Position numbers and translations under genes: made by a program
Shown here: positions 54,568 to 64,000 of the stretch, piece after piece
Numbering within the stretch: position 1 is the stretch's first letter
How the letters are laid out: the number at the start of each line of letters is the position of its first letter
Source of the DNA: Sepioteuthis lessoniana
Taxonomy: Eukaryota > Mollusca > Cephalopoda > Myopsida > Loliginidae
Assembly: GCA_963585895.1 (NCBI GenBank)
Contig: OY757939.1
Location: forward strand, 31,853,030-31,917,029
Reading direction: 5' to 3'
DNA length: 64,000 bases
Notes under the pieces: generated by a model
The model's input: the letters and a program-made list of their open reading frames with translations, nothing else
Told to the model about the DNA's origin: nothing
The model's database searches: none

Positions 54568-55381
54568 CAACCTCTCCATCACAAAGCAAGAAAAGAACTC
54601 AAGGTCAATAGCAAGGCTAACAAGCATAGTCTATCCTATTTATCCATAACTGTCAAAAGAGATAGATTCATGGCATTAGGGCGAAGTGAAATGCAAACAG
54701 CCTCATTCAGGGTTTGAACTCTGCTCAAGTTCAAATCCTGAGTGAGGATTTTTCATGATGATACTTGTCATATCATGAGCACCTCCTTATCCCAGTTCAA
54801 TGTACCTGCTACTCTGTCAGCTGAGAGAATTTATTGGTTCAAATCTAGCTTTTTAAATTCATCCTCTGCTCTGCTCTTGATCTCTTCCAGTGCCATATTT
54901 GTTGCTGTTATTTACACTAGTCATATTAGTAGAGCTTTTTATTTTTTACATCAAATATTGCCATCTATTATTTTATATTAACCCTAAAAGAAATAAGACA
55001 ATAGAAAATGCTAGTCAAAATTTACATAATAATAATGATAATAATTGCTTACAATGCTTCGTGTACAAAATAAAGATTCCATTTAAGTTGTTTACTTTTT
55101 GGATCACAATTATTTTGTGTATTTTCCCAACAAAATGTTATTAGTATTAATATTGAAAATTTACATTCCTCTCTAGACAACAGGAGGTGCAAATAGAAGA
55201 ATTTTGTTAAAATATTGCCACGTAGTTATTGAAAGCTTTCAAAATTGCAACAATGTTTCAACCCACCACCCCACCCGTAAAAAAAATTGAGCAATGGAAA
55301 TTATTAGTGTATGATTTTTTTTATGTTTTATTTTTGTCTCTAAAATTTGTGTTTGATAGGGCAAAACTCAGTATTTGTTTT
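54568..55381. other. Intronic DNA with a short SINE2-like piece
   Basis: 54660-54750 resembles SINE2 body and B-box blocks (GTGAAATGCAAACAGCCTCA, TCAGGGTTTGAACTC; AAGTTCAAATCCTGAGTGAG) in both orientations. Otherwise nothing recognised. Confidence 0.45.
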
Positions 55382-55753
55382 CTATCAGCAGGGCTTAGAA
55401 ATATGCTGACCGTATCCCCCTGAAGCGGGTGGAGAGTAAGAACCCCTTTTAAAAGGAATGTCCTGAATTTTGTCACGAAACAGCATCTGGTAGTGAAGCT
55501 CTAGTACTGGAGCTCTGGAGAGCCTTATTCTCAGGTCCAAGTTGACCTGGGGTGTTAATATCTGTTAGCATCCCACCTAGGGGTCAAAAAGTTCTGTCTG
55601 CTAATTATTTGTATTAGATAGGAATACTTGATATCATATAACCATGTGCAAGAAAATTAAGAAACTACACAAAAAAATGTAAATATAAACATACAATGTA
55701 CACAATTACTTAACCTTTTGGCATAAAATAACCACAGATGGGTTGATGTGCTG
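55382..55753 (+). repeat. Family A repeat copy
   Basis: TATCAGCAGGGCTTAGAAAT, CCCTGAAGCGGGTGGAGAGT, TCTGGTAGTGAAGCTCTAGT, TCAGGTCCAAGTTGACCTGG, AAATGTAAATATAAACATAC, TTTTGGCATAAAATAACCAC. Confidence 0.78.
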
Positions 55754-56840
55754 ATATATAATTCAAGATTCAGTATTTTATATAAGTTGCTTTTTATACA
55801 AAGTTTATATGATTATAGAAAAGAGGCTTTCTATATTTACACTAACATATTTTTAATTTATTTCTGTTATTGATAAATATAATTTATAAATAAAATTTAA
55901 AGATGGTGATCAAGGAAAATAAAGAATGACTATATGGTTAGATTTGAATGAATGGCTTCAGATGGTCTTTATTTTCAATGATAGACTAACAAATGGCTGA
56001 AATTATAATAAATGAAATATCAGTGTAATGGTTTCATTTATCTGAAGTGTACAAAATTTAGAGGTTTAAAATTATTTTAAAATATATCTGGAAATTTTTT
56101 TTTTTCAAGAGGCTAATACAAATTTGTAAAATATAAACCAAAACAGTTATAGATATGTCTTTAACAATATTATTTGGAAGGGAGGGATCTCCTCGAAGTT
56201 GTCATATTTTGAATCATCAAATCCTGTGGGGTAAAGCTCAAATCAATTTTTAAAATAATTTCTCCATTGACTACTGAAATGTGTTTTTTATTGAATTTAT
56301 TTTTATAGTTAGTTTGGCATATAAGCCAAATATACTTCTTCATGGGACTTGGAAAATTTCATTGTCTCTGTCATAATAGGCTTCAGTGTCTAGTAAAATA
56401 ACATTGGAATTTCTGTAGGAACATTAAGTAGTTGAAAGGAATGACAGTTTCCATTCACAATGCTTTTTTATAAACTTTTTTTATAGACAAAAACACCTTC
56501 TATAACTAAGGATCTCCAGCATATCCATATTTCTTTTTCATCTCTTTTTTTCTGATTGAAGTAAATATTAATTCTATAATAATTCAATTTTTTTTTAAAT
56601 TTGAAGTTTTTTCTTTTTCTTTAAAATAAAAACAAGAAAAGCTTGTTAAAATTTCAATTACATTTTTAGAATAAAGTATCAATTTTCTGATAAAACCTCT
56701 TTGGACATAACTGTAGATATGATTTGCTATTATTGTTGGATTTCTAAATCAGTGGTGGTGTCTTGAAATCCATCTATTGTGAATATGGAGGCCTTATTGT
56801 ATTTTACAAGGCTTCATCTAAGAAATTGAAATTTGTCTTG
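55754..56840. other. AT-rich intronic DNA
   Basis: No gene or element recognised. Confidence 0.5.
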
Positions 56841-57416
56841 ATGGTGGGGCGCTGACTGTATCCTCTGCAGAGGGATAAGACTTGCTCAAAATAGGTGTCC
56901 TGGATAAAACACTGAACTTGAATTGCATCTGATGGTGAGGCTTCATTTCTACAGATCTGAAGAGTGTGGAGTCATCCCTTCATTGCTATTACTCCCAGAT
57001 CCTCTATGATACAGACTGGTAATACCTGTTCAGGATACTTCTGTGGGTTAAATAGATCTGTTTTAAAAAGTATTCGTATTGAATAGGAAAACTTGATGCT
57101 GTATAACTGTAAATTATTTGTATTGTTTACTAAGGATTATCAGTAGTTAATTGAAGCCATTGCAAACAAATGACTATTATTAAATAGAAATAATTACTTG
57201 AAACCATACAATTATTAGTATTAAATAGGAATATTCCAAACCATACAACTGTGTGCAAATTATTTGTGTTAGATAGGAATATTTGCTATAACTGTGTGCA
57301 GAAAACCTCTTTAGAGACAACTACACAAAAAATATAAATATAACCACAGTCAATATAAATCCCTAACCTCTGGGCATTAAAACCCTTGATAGATTGGTGT
57401 GCTGTTAAAATCAATC
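56841..57416 (+). repeat. Family A repeat copy with internal subrepeats
   Basis: GGGGCGCTGACTGTATCCTC, GTGTCCTGGATAAAACACTG, CTGATGGTGAGGCTTCATTT, then subunits (TACTTGAAACCATACAATTA, ACTGTGTGCAAATTATTTGT) and the tail CTCTGGGCATTAAAACCC, GGTGTGCTGTTAAAATCAAT. Confidence 0.8.
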
Positions 57417-57806
57417 AGTAATTAGAATAATATTAATCTTTAGATTAGTTTTATTTTAAATCATATTACCTAAATATGATCAATGATATTTTTCCTTTTT
57501 TTTTTTTTATTTACAATTACTTGAAATTATCACCATGCTTTTCAATCTTGCAATTATTGGATGTTTGGTCAAATGTAATGTCTGGTGATTTTAGGATCAT
57601 TCAAATCATTTTACCCTCACATAATGATTCATAGTTGCATATGTTTCCAAAAAATGAAATATTTTGCCAATTTCTTTCAAAGTTTCATTTCACTATATTT
57701 ATGATGTTATTTTACTTGAATTTGTTTTTCTAGATTTATATTGAATCCACTGTTATTTGTTTTGTAAAGAAACCTTTTCCTACTATTGTTGTCATTTCCT
57801 TTGCAG
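57417..57806. other. End of the long intron, before the CRA exon
   Basis: AT-rich, T run at 57496-57510, no element recognised; ends in the pyrimidine-rich acceptor. Confidence 0.6.
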
Positions 57807-57958
57807 AGGTAGATTCACCTTCACAGAAACGACAGTTGTGTGGTGGGAGCCAAGCAGCCATTGAAAAAATGTTGCAGTTTGGTCGAGAACTTCAGGGAAT
57901 GAGCCAGCAATTACGGAGACAGTATGGCAAAAATGAGACCAATAAGAGAGCATTGCTG
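57807..57958 (+). CDS. RANBP9: RanBP9/RanBPM exon: start of the CRA region
   Basis: A 152-base exon found 38.4 kb beyond the previous one. The acceptor is TTTGCAG (57800-57806) and the donor GTAAAA at 57959. With the carried G it reads EVDSPSQKRQLCGGSQAAIE, then KMLQFGRELQGMSQQLRRQY and GKNETNKRALL, ending phase 0. RQLCGGSQAAIE..FGRELQ.MS.QLRR is the strongly conserved entry to the CT11-RanBPM (CRA) region of RanBP9/10. The phase match with exon 4 supports one transcript across the long intron. A (CT)n run follows the donor immediately. Confidence 0.94.
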
Positions 57959-58207
57959 GTAAAATCATCAAGCTCATCTCTCTCTCTCTCATTTATTTTT
58001 TAATCTATGTTGGCATCTGATTTCATATTAACCTGTATTTTGAAGATGCTAAACTTTGAATATTGCAAGTCCTTCTTTACTTAAGGTTCCTTAAGATGTA
58101 TCAAATTTCATTACTTCTTAAATACAAATGATAATATGGATTAGCAATTATTTCTCAATTGACATTACAGCCAATATGCAATAATTATAACCTCAAATGT
58201 AAATTCA

Positions 58208-58514
58208 CTCTGTTGGCAAGGCTTAGAATATGCCAACTGCATCTTTTGCACAGGGTTGGTAAGACCCCCATTCTCCCAGAGGTTATCCTGCATGACACTA
58301 AACTTCATCTAGAGCTCTAAAGAGTATGAAAACACCTTTTATCACTATTACTCCCAGATACACTCTGACCTGGAGTGTTAGTACCTAATAAGGTCCTATC
58401 TTAAAACTCTTACAAAACTACACAAAAAATTTAGATATAAATATACAGTGTCTGCAATTGATTAACCTTGAGGCATAAAATGTCTCTAGATGGGTTGATA
58501 TGCCATTAAAATCT
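58208..58514 (+). repeat. Family A repeat copy
   Basis: TGTTGGCAAGGCTTAGAATA, TTGCACAGGGTTGGTAAGAC, ACACTCTGACCTGGAGTGTT, CACAAAAAATTTAGATATAA, TTGAGGCATAAAATGTCTCT, GGGTTGATATGCCATTAAAA. Confidence 0.78.
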
Positions 58515-58784
58515 ATAAAATCTAAACAGATGGAAGTATTGGTTCAGTTTTTTTTTCTTTCTTTCTCTTTGTACAGATAGTTAGATAGGAATACTTGATA
58601 CCATATAAAGGGGTGCAAACAAATGATTTCTATAGACAAATGAAAAAAGAGCAACTTTAAAAAAATACTTAATGGAACATTGAAAATATAGTTATGGTTG
58701 TAATCAATATTTTGAAATGATCCAATTTTGGTCTTAAATAACGTTTAAGGAATTGATATGTCATTTAGAAAATAAAACTCACCT

Positions 58785-59715
58785 ACTCTTTCAGTTGAGG
58801 CTGTAAAATACACCAACTGCACTTTTGCAAAGTAAGACCTCCCCACTGGGAGTGTCCTAGATATGACACTAAACTACATCTTATGGTGAGGCTCCACTTC
58901 TGGAGCTTTAGGGAATGGTTGTGTACACCTTCATTGTCATTACTCTTAGATCCACTCTGACTCAGAGTGGAAATACCTGTTAGAGTCTTATCAATAGATA
59001 TGGTTTCAAGTATAGTAAAGGGTTAAATAATGTTATTTACATTATTTAATCCTTTACTATACTTGAAACAATTGAACTGTGTGCAAACAGATGATTAATA
59101 TCAAATAGAATTACTCATATTTGATAGCAATGCTTGAAACCATTTGTGTGCAAATGAATAATGTTGAATAGAATTACTTGTGTTAGATAGCAATACTTGA
59201 AACCATTTAGTGTTCTTGGTATGACATTAAACTGCATCTGATGGTGAGGCTCCAGTCTTGGAGTTTGGAGAATGTGGAGTACTCTTTTGTAACCATTACT
59301 CCCAGGTCCACTCTAACATGGAGTTAGGGTTACTTCTATGAATCAAATAGAAGTGCTCATTCTTTTACAATGGATTATTATTAATATTAAATAGAATTAT
59401 TAGTGTTAGATAGCAACACTTTAAACTATTTAACGCTGTGCAAATAGAACTTTTACTGTTATCAATGCTTGAAAGATTTAACTGTGTGCAAACAAATGAT
59501 TGATATTAAATAGAATTATAGTCTTAGTTAAATGGTTTAAGTATTGTTATCTATGTGCAAACAACAAATAGCAATTCTAAAACATCTTACAATGTGCAAA
59601 CAAATGAGCTCTGGCTAATTTTAAAATGTTACCTACAAACTATTTGCTTACAAATCATATATACATATATGCGTGCACACACGCACATAAAAAGGATTTG
59701 ACATTAAATTGTAAT
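58785..59715 (+). repeat. Family A copies, two in tandem with subrepeats
   Basis: The first unit from TTTCAGTTGAGGCTGTAAAA contains GTGTCCTAGATATGACACTA and ends in subunits. A second, headless unit begins near 59210 (GGTATGACATTAAACTGCAT) and runs through many ~50-base subunits (TGTGTGCAAACAAATGATTG) to AAAAAGGATTTGACATTAAA. Confidence 0.8.
59003..59069. repeat. 31-bp near-perfect hairpin inside family A
   Basis: The left arm 59003-59033 (GTTTCAAGTATAGTAAAGGG...) pairs with 59039-59069 with a single G-T mismatch and a 5-base loop. Confidence 0.92.
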
Positions 59716-59895
59716 TTACTAAACTTTTTGGTTAGATGTGGCACCCAATGAGACTTGAACTCACTCATGAAGGTTTGCTAGTCTAGCTTGCGAACCATTA
59801 CATTACTGGAGATTTGACATGAAATTATCCACAAACCAAACCTACCAAAATAAACTAAACTAATCAAATCTGAATTGTATATAATCAATTTGAGC

Positions 59896-60020
59896 TCAGT
59901 CAACTGGGGCTGTAGAATACATCTCTGCAGAGGGTTAAGGACCCCTTCCCCAATGAGACTCCAGGATATGCCACTAAACAATCTGATGGTGAGGCGGCTC
60001 AAGTAATTCTGGAGCTTTAG
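59896..60020 (+). repeat. Family A head fragment
   Basis: CAGTCAACTGGGGCTGTAGA, ACATCTCTGCAGAGGGTTAA, CCAGGATATGCCACTAAACA, ATCTGATGGTGAGG, TTCTGGAGCTTTAGGGA. Stops where the 59-bp tandem repeat begins. Confidence 0.8.
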
Positions 60021-60028
60021 GGAAAGGT

Positions 60029-60146
60029 GAGAAAGCTTATGTGACTGGATCTTTAGACCAATGTGTAAGCAGTTGTTTGAACAAAAAGAGAAAGCTTATG
60101 TGACTGGATCTTTAAACCAATGTGCAAGCAATCTTTTGAACAAAAA
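60029..60146 (+). repeat. 59-bp tandem duplication
   Basis: GAGAAAGCTTATGTGACTGG at 60029 recurs at 60088. The units differ at a few positions; a GAGAAAG stub of a third follows at 60147. Confidence 0.92.
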
Positions 60147-60149
60147 GAG

Positions 60150-60985
60150 AAAGTAATAAAACCTTTTGGCCTTTGAAGAATCTAAAAGCCCACCAACATA
60201 CCCCGAACACCACCCTGGCTCATTAAAGAACTTAGTGATCCTGTAATTAAGTGAGCTCCCCAAAACAAAAATCCATCCTAGCACTTATCAAGAAAAACTC
60301 TTGAATATCACAGAACACTATCCCAACCACCTCTGCATCTTTACTGATGGCTTCAAGAACAAGAATAAAATGGTATACACAGCCATATTAAGTAAGAAAA
60401 TTACCAAAAAAGTTCTTTCAAAAGAAACCTCCATCTTTACCACTGAAACCCATGCAATACATTTAGCACTTAACATCATCTCAGAAAGCAGTATAAAAAC
60501 TCTATCCTATTCTCAAACTTTCTCTCTGTTTTGTTATCACTAAAAGATTTTTAAAAAGATCCATTAATCTTTAAATTCCTGGGATGGTTGGACTCCCCGT
60601 TCAATTCAAAACAGAATCTAGTATGCTAGATCCCCAGCCAAATGGAATAAAAAGAAACAAAATAGGTGACTTGGTAGCTAAGTCAGCTTTTGATATGGCC
60701 TTTATCAAAATTCCATACACTGACTTGAAACCCAAAATCAATAAATTCTTCCATACAAGATGGCAACAATACTGTAATAACAACATACACAATATACTCT
60801 TCCTGATAAAACTTACACTTGTAGAATGGAAACCAACTTTCACAAAGCTTAGAAGTCACTATATTAACCTGTTAAACATTTTCTCATAGAATGCAGATTT
60901 ACCTCTTGTTAGACAATGTTCTTTCAATGCAAATAATATGAAGGATTTATTTGAAAATGTCAACATGGATGATATTTTGTCTTGA
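60150..60985 (+). pseudogene. LINE ORF2 fragment: RNase H to C-terminus
   Basis: Same family as 31780-37670. Frames give LLNITEHYPNHLCIFTDGFK (RNase H first motif, here with the Asp kept), ETSIFTTETHAIHLALNIIS, DLVAKSAFDMAFIKIPYTDL, KPKINKFFHTRWQQYCNNN, and near the end MKDLFENVNMDDILS. The FSDSL motif is replaced by YSQTFS. Frames shift several times. It lacks the LINE 3' region, and a family A tail follows at about 61035. Confidence 0.85.
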
Positions 60986-61034
60986 GAGAAAAAAAATTAT
61001 AAATAAAATTTTGACATATCATTAAAACAAAATA

Positions 61035-61147
61035 AAAACTTTTAAGAGACAACTACAAAGAATATAAATGTACAATGTATGTGATTTCCTAACCTTTAAG
61101 CATAATATAACCCCAGACAGGTTGGCTTGCTGTTAAAGTCAATCATT
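61035..61147 (+). repeat. Family A tail
   Basis: ACTTTTAAGAGACAACTACA, AATATAAATGTACAATGTAT, CCTTTAAGCATAATATAACC, GGCTTGCTGTTAAAGTCAAT. Confidence 0.7.
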
Positions 61148-61234
61148 AAAGGTGAAAAAGTTAGTCTGTTGATATTAGTGGGAATTTTATATGTAGGATA
61201 ATCTTCATAATTTCTATCTTCTTTCTCTTTTTAG

Positions 61235-61346
61235 AATGCGTTTAGTTTATTAGCTTATGCTGATCCATGGAACAGTCCAGTCGGCTACCAGTTGAACCCG
61301 GTACAGAGAGAGCCAGTATGTGCTGCATTGAACAGTGCCATTTTAG
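61235..61346 (+). CDS. RANBP9: RanBP9/RanBPM exon: CRA region
   Basis: A 112-base exon with acceptor TTTTTAG (to 61234) and donor GTAAGT at 61347, phase 0 in and one base (G) out. It encodes [20 protein letters not shown], then [17 protein letters not shown], almost identical to vertebrate RanBP9 ([17 protein letters not shown]). CRA domains assemble the CTLH complex. The next exon of the family starts near ETHNLP; I could not find it in the remaining 2.65 kb, so the gene continues past the window. The preceding intron is 3276 bases and contains a LINE fragment and several family A copies. Confidence 0.94.
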
Positions 61347-62461
61347 GTAAGTTCCTTTTGGAATTTTCCACATTTCAAAATTATTAAGACTTTTATTTCT
61401 CAATTTGTAGGATCATATCTGCAAACCTTTGAATTTTCCTCAAAAATTAAACTACAAAATTATTGTTATAAGGGTTGATGATGTTTTAAAGAAAATTTTC
61501 CCTAATAATTGAGAACTGATAACAAAAATATTCTGGAATTTAGTTTCCTATTAGCACAGGTTCAAATATTTGATAATTTATTAGGATCTGAGTTTTGTAT
61601 ATTTGTGGATTTGTTACTGTAACACAGTGAAAATGGCACATCATAACACAATTTTTATCATTTTAGATCGATCAATTTCCTGTCCAATTGGGCCATCATT
61701 TTCCAAGCAATTTTTAATTGACTATAAATCAGCTCCATCTCTTACCCACTCTTTTGGGCAGGGTTTAGAATATGCTGATTGTATCTCTTGCAATTTATTT
61801 AGCAATCTTTACTTTCAGTTCTAGGATTTGCTATTTGAAAATTTTATACTGATTCATTTCTAAAAACCTAGTAAGTTTTTTCAATGATTCAAGTTCATTT
61901 TGAAATGAATATGTGCAGCCCATTTAACACAGTGCATTAAATTTTACTCTTTTACACATAATCAGAAGATTTGTTTTGTTTTTTAATGGGATTCATTTGT
62001 TTTATTTCTTTTATTTTTTTTCAATGGGATTCGTTTTTAGATTGGAGATTAAGTCAGTGTATCTATTTACGGCTGATGCTTGGATTATTTCCTCTCTCTC
62101 TCTCATCGAGACCAGGCCAAAAACCATGTTTTATTTCTGATTTGATATTTATTTATTCAGAAATAAGTTGTATAGTTTTAATGGATTACCTAGAATCAGT
62201 GATTTTGTGTACTCTGTCTTGTATCTGTGTTACTCCTCAGAACTAGAATCTCTTTGGATTATCTATATCTGTAGGAATTCTGTTATTTTAAAAACTATAT
62301 GAATTTTTAAAAAATTTTAATAAAAAAAATTATATGATTATCAACATACAGCTTTAAATTGAAAGAATTTGGACCAATAAAAATACAATATGAAAATCAT
62401 GTTACCATATCAGAATTTAGATTAGTTGGTAAAACAAAGTTGCTATTACATTGTAAAGAGC

Positions 62462-62492
<31 letters not shown>

Positions 62493-62510
62493 CATATGTG
62501 TTTTACAAAA
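61347..62510. other. Start of the last intron in the window
   Basis: 61752-61800 is a family A head scrap (GGGTTTAGAATATGCTGATT). (TG)n at 62469-62492. The frame at 61971-62246 has hydrophobic composition but no domain and no splice logic linking it to RanBP9. Confidence 0.5.
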
Positions 62511-62758
62511 AGATGTGCTTAGTATAATGGTTATCACTTTGGAAATGGAACTGGTGACTAGAGTTCAAATCCTGGATGAGACTGTGTTTCACATTGCTTT
62601 GGGAAAGCTATGATAATAATAGAGCAGATTGGGTTCTTTAGCCTTGGTTAAGCAACCAGTCTAGGAGGAAGAAAACTGAATTCAAACCAGCTTTACTCTG
62701 CTTAAAAATTTACTTTATTCACATCCTGCCCATGACAGAGGGGTTGGGTAAAAAAATA
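62511..62758 (+). mobile_element. SINE2 copy
   Basis: Head GTGCTTAGTATAATGGTTAT, B box GAGTTCAAATCCTGGATGAG, then AGCAGATTGGGTTCTTTAGC, GGTTAAGCAACCAGTCTAGG, GAATTCAAACCAGCTTTACT, CTGCTTAAAAATTTACTTTA and the end CAGAGGGGTTGGGTAAAAAA. Confidence 0.82.
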
Positions 62759-63416
62759 TTTTTTAGGAAAAATGATATGCATATGGCTAATAAAGCCTAG
62801 TATTACCTGGGAATTTTTCATTTTTCTGTATTAGTAAAACCAAGTTCTGTGACTTGTAAGTGCATATTAGTCAGTTTGTTTTATATTGAAGATATTCTTG
62901 TTATTAGTACAGTTATCCTTACCCTATGTCATTAATTGGTTCCAAAAACTGTGATGTAACTTGAATGTAATGCATTTAAAATGAAAACAAGCACCATAAA
63001 ACTAGCAAAATTATATAACTACCACTAAACCTTAAAGAACACTAAAAACACATTTTAGTCATATATTTTAAAGAATAATGAATGCAACAAAATTATTTAC
63101 TTTGCAATTTGCCTTAAAAATGATGACAAACATCTTACAATTAACATAAGCAACATGTAGAAGAATAAAGAATTTCAAGAATATTTTAGTCTTAGTTTGT
63201 AAAGAAGGATAAATAAAGTTGTTAAAGATGACACCATGTAATGGCAGACAATTTGTCAATATAAATATTTTATTATAGACTTTATATCAAATCTGACTTG
63301 GTGAGAAGTCAGATAAATCCATCCTTTTTTAGAATGTTTTTTTTTTAAATTTTTTATATCTTCAATTGTTTTTAGCTTTTTTATTGTTTTTATGTTTTAT
63401 TTATTTTAAAATTGAG
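62759..63416. other. AT-rich intronic DNA
   Basis: No gene or element recognised. Confidence 0.5.
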
Positions 63417-63603
63417 GGGAGTCCCCATGGCGTAATGGCCTCAAAATGAGCAAATTTGAACTCCAATTGTACTATTACATTCATTTTCAGACTAATAACC
63501 TCTCTCTACTATGGGTTGAATTGTCACTGCTGTTCTTCGACAAGGATGGCTTTGGCATTAAATAATCCACAAGAGTTGATATGTCATTAAACAAATAAAC
63601 CAA
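63417..63603 (+). mobile_element. SINE1 copy
   Basis: Head GAGTCCCCATGGCGTAATGG, B box AATTTGAACTCCAAT, CTATTACATTCATTTTCAGA, CTACTATGGGTTGAATTGTC, tail TTTGGCATTAAATAATCCAC, GTTGATATGTCATTAAAC. An 8-base TATTTTAA on both sides may be the target-site duplication. Confidence 0.8.
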
Positions 63604-63611
63604 GTATTTTA

Positions 63612-63833
63612 AGTGGTTGCACCTGAAAGGGTCCTATCTATTTGTCAAATAGAACTGTTCGACATTTAAACTGAGTGTAAATAAATGATTTATGCTAAAT
63701 TGAATTATTTGAAATAGAACTGTTTGATCATTTAACTGTGTGTATCTACAAAATGTGTTTACAAATTTGATGAGTGTAAAAACAGGATTTAGCATTAAAT
63801 GACCAGTAATGGTTGATATGCCATTAAACCAAC
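63612..63833 (+). repeat. Family A 3' half with LINE-type tail
   Basis: GGTTGCACCTGAAAGGGTCC, TATCTATTTGTCAAATAGAA, subunits AAATAGAACTGTTTGATCAT, then AACAGGATTTAGCATTAAAT and GGTTGATATGCCATTAAACC. Confidence 0.8.
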
Positions 63834-64000
63834 CCAAACTGTTGAATGCTTAGAATTTCTCTTTTTTCTTATATAAGTCTTAGTTTAATTTTCTAACAAT
63901 TTTTATAGATACAAATATATAAATCATTTATTACATGGAAAATTATCTAAATATTTGTATATGTAGGTAGAGTTCATCTTTATTATAAGTATACTGCAAT

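Noticed and set aside
62041..62246. Possible RanBP9 final CRA exon near 61971-62246
   Set aside because: The frame does not contain the expected ETHNLP/QATQCL-type residues and lacks a matching phase-1 acceptor.
14549..63603. tRNA genes at SINE heads
   Set aside because: A and B boxes are present, but no complete cloverleaf with acceptor stem forms, and each head continues into a SINE body.

Overview
This window is AT-rich animal (metazoan) nuclear DNA. The only host gene I can support is the middle of a RanBP9/RanBPM-type gene on the + strand: six coding exons at 11689-11790, 14085-14167, 17590-17702, 18807-19394, 57807-57958 and 61235-61346. All have GT-AG borders and mutually consistent codon phases. 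Joined, they encode about 383 residues: the end of the SPRY domain, LisH, CTLH, a low-complexity Ser/Gln/Asn linker and the start of the CRA region. The gene is open at both ends. Upstream SPRY exons are not visible in the first 11.7 kb, which includes a 200-N assembly gap, and the final CRA exons lie beyond base 64000.

Almost everything else is retrotransposon-derived and lies in introns. The 38.4-kb intron between exons 4 and 5 carries a complete but dead 5.9-kb LINE at 31780-37670. It has ORF1 with zinc knuckles, and ORF2 with AP endonuclease, reverse transcriptase and RNase H, and it is flanked by a 12-bp target-site duplication. Two shorter pieces of the same family lie at 54061-54458 and about 60150-60985. 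Other LINE relics are three RTE-like C-terminal fragments and one minus-strand LINE 3' fragment near 53.1-53.8 kb.

The window holds three tRNA-headed SINE families, called here SINE1, SINE2 and SINE3, and about twenty copies of a longer repeat called here family A. Family A resembles the LINE at both ends: its head matches the LINE 5' start and its tail matches the LINE 3' end. SINE1 shares the same 3' tail. The window therefore reads as one autonomous LINE with two non-autonomous followers that borrow its 3' end. Nested insertions with clean target-site duplications (SINE2 in family A, LINE tail in SINE1) give a partial order of events.

Other structure includes a 0.9-kb fold-back element with hammerhead-ribozyme-like motifs at its outer edges, several near-perfect hairpins, a probable 0.5-kb MITE, and a local tandem duplication spanning the exon 4 splice donor.

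The host is probably an invertebrate. Very long introns, abundant tRNA-SINEs with LINE-type tails and RTE/Jockey-like LINEs suggest a mollusc, possibly a cephalopod, but nothing here proves it. I see no bacterial, viral or CRISPR-type locus and no complete novel coding system.
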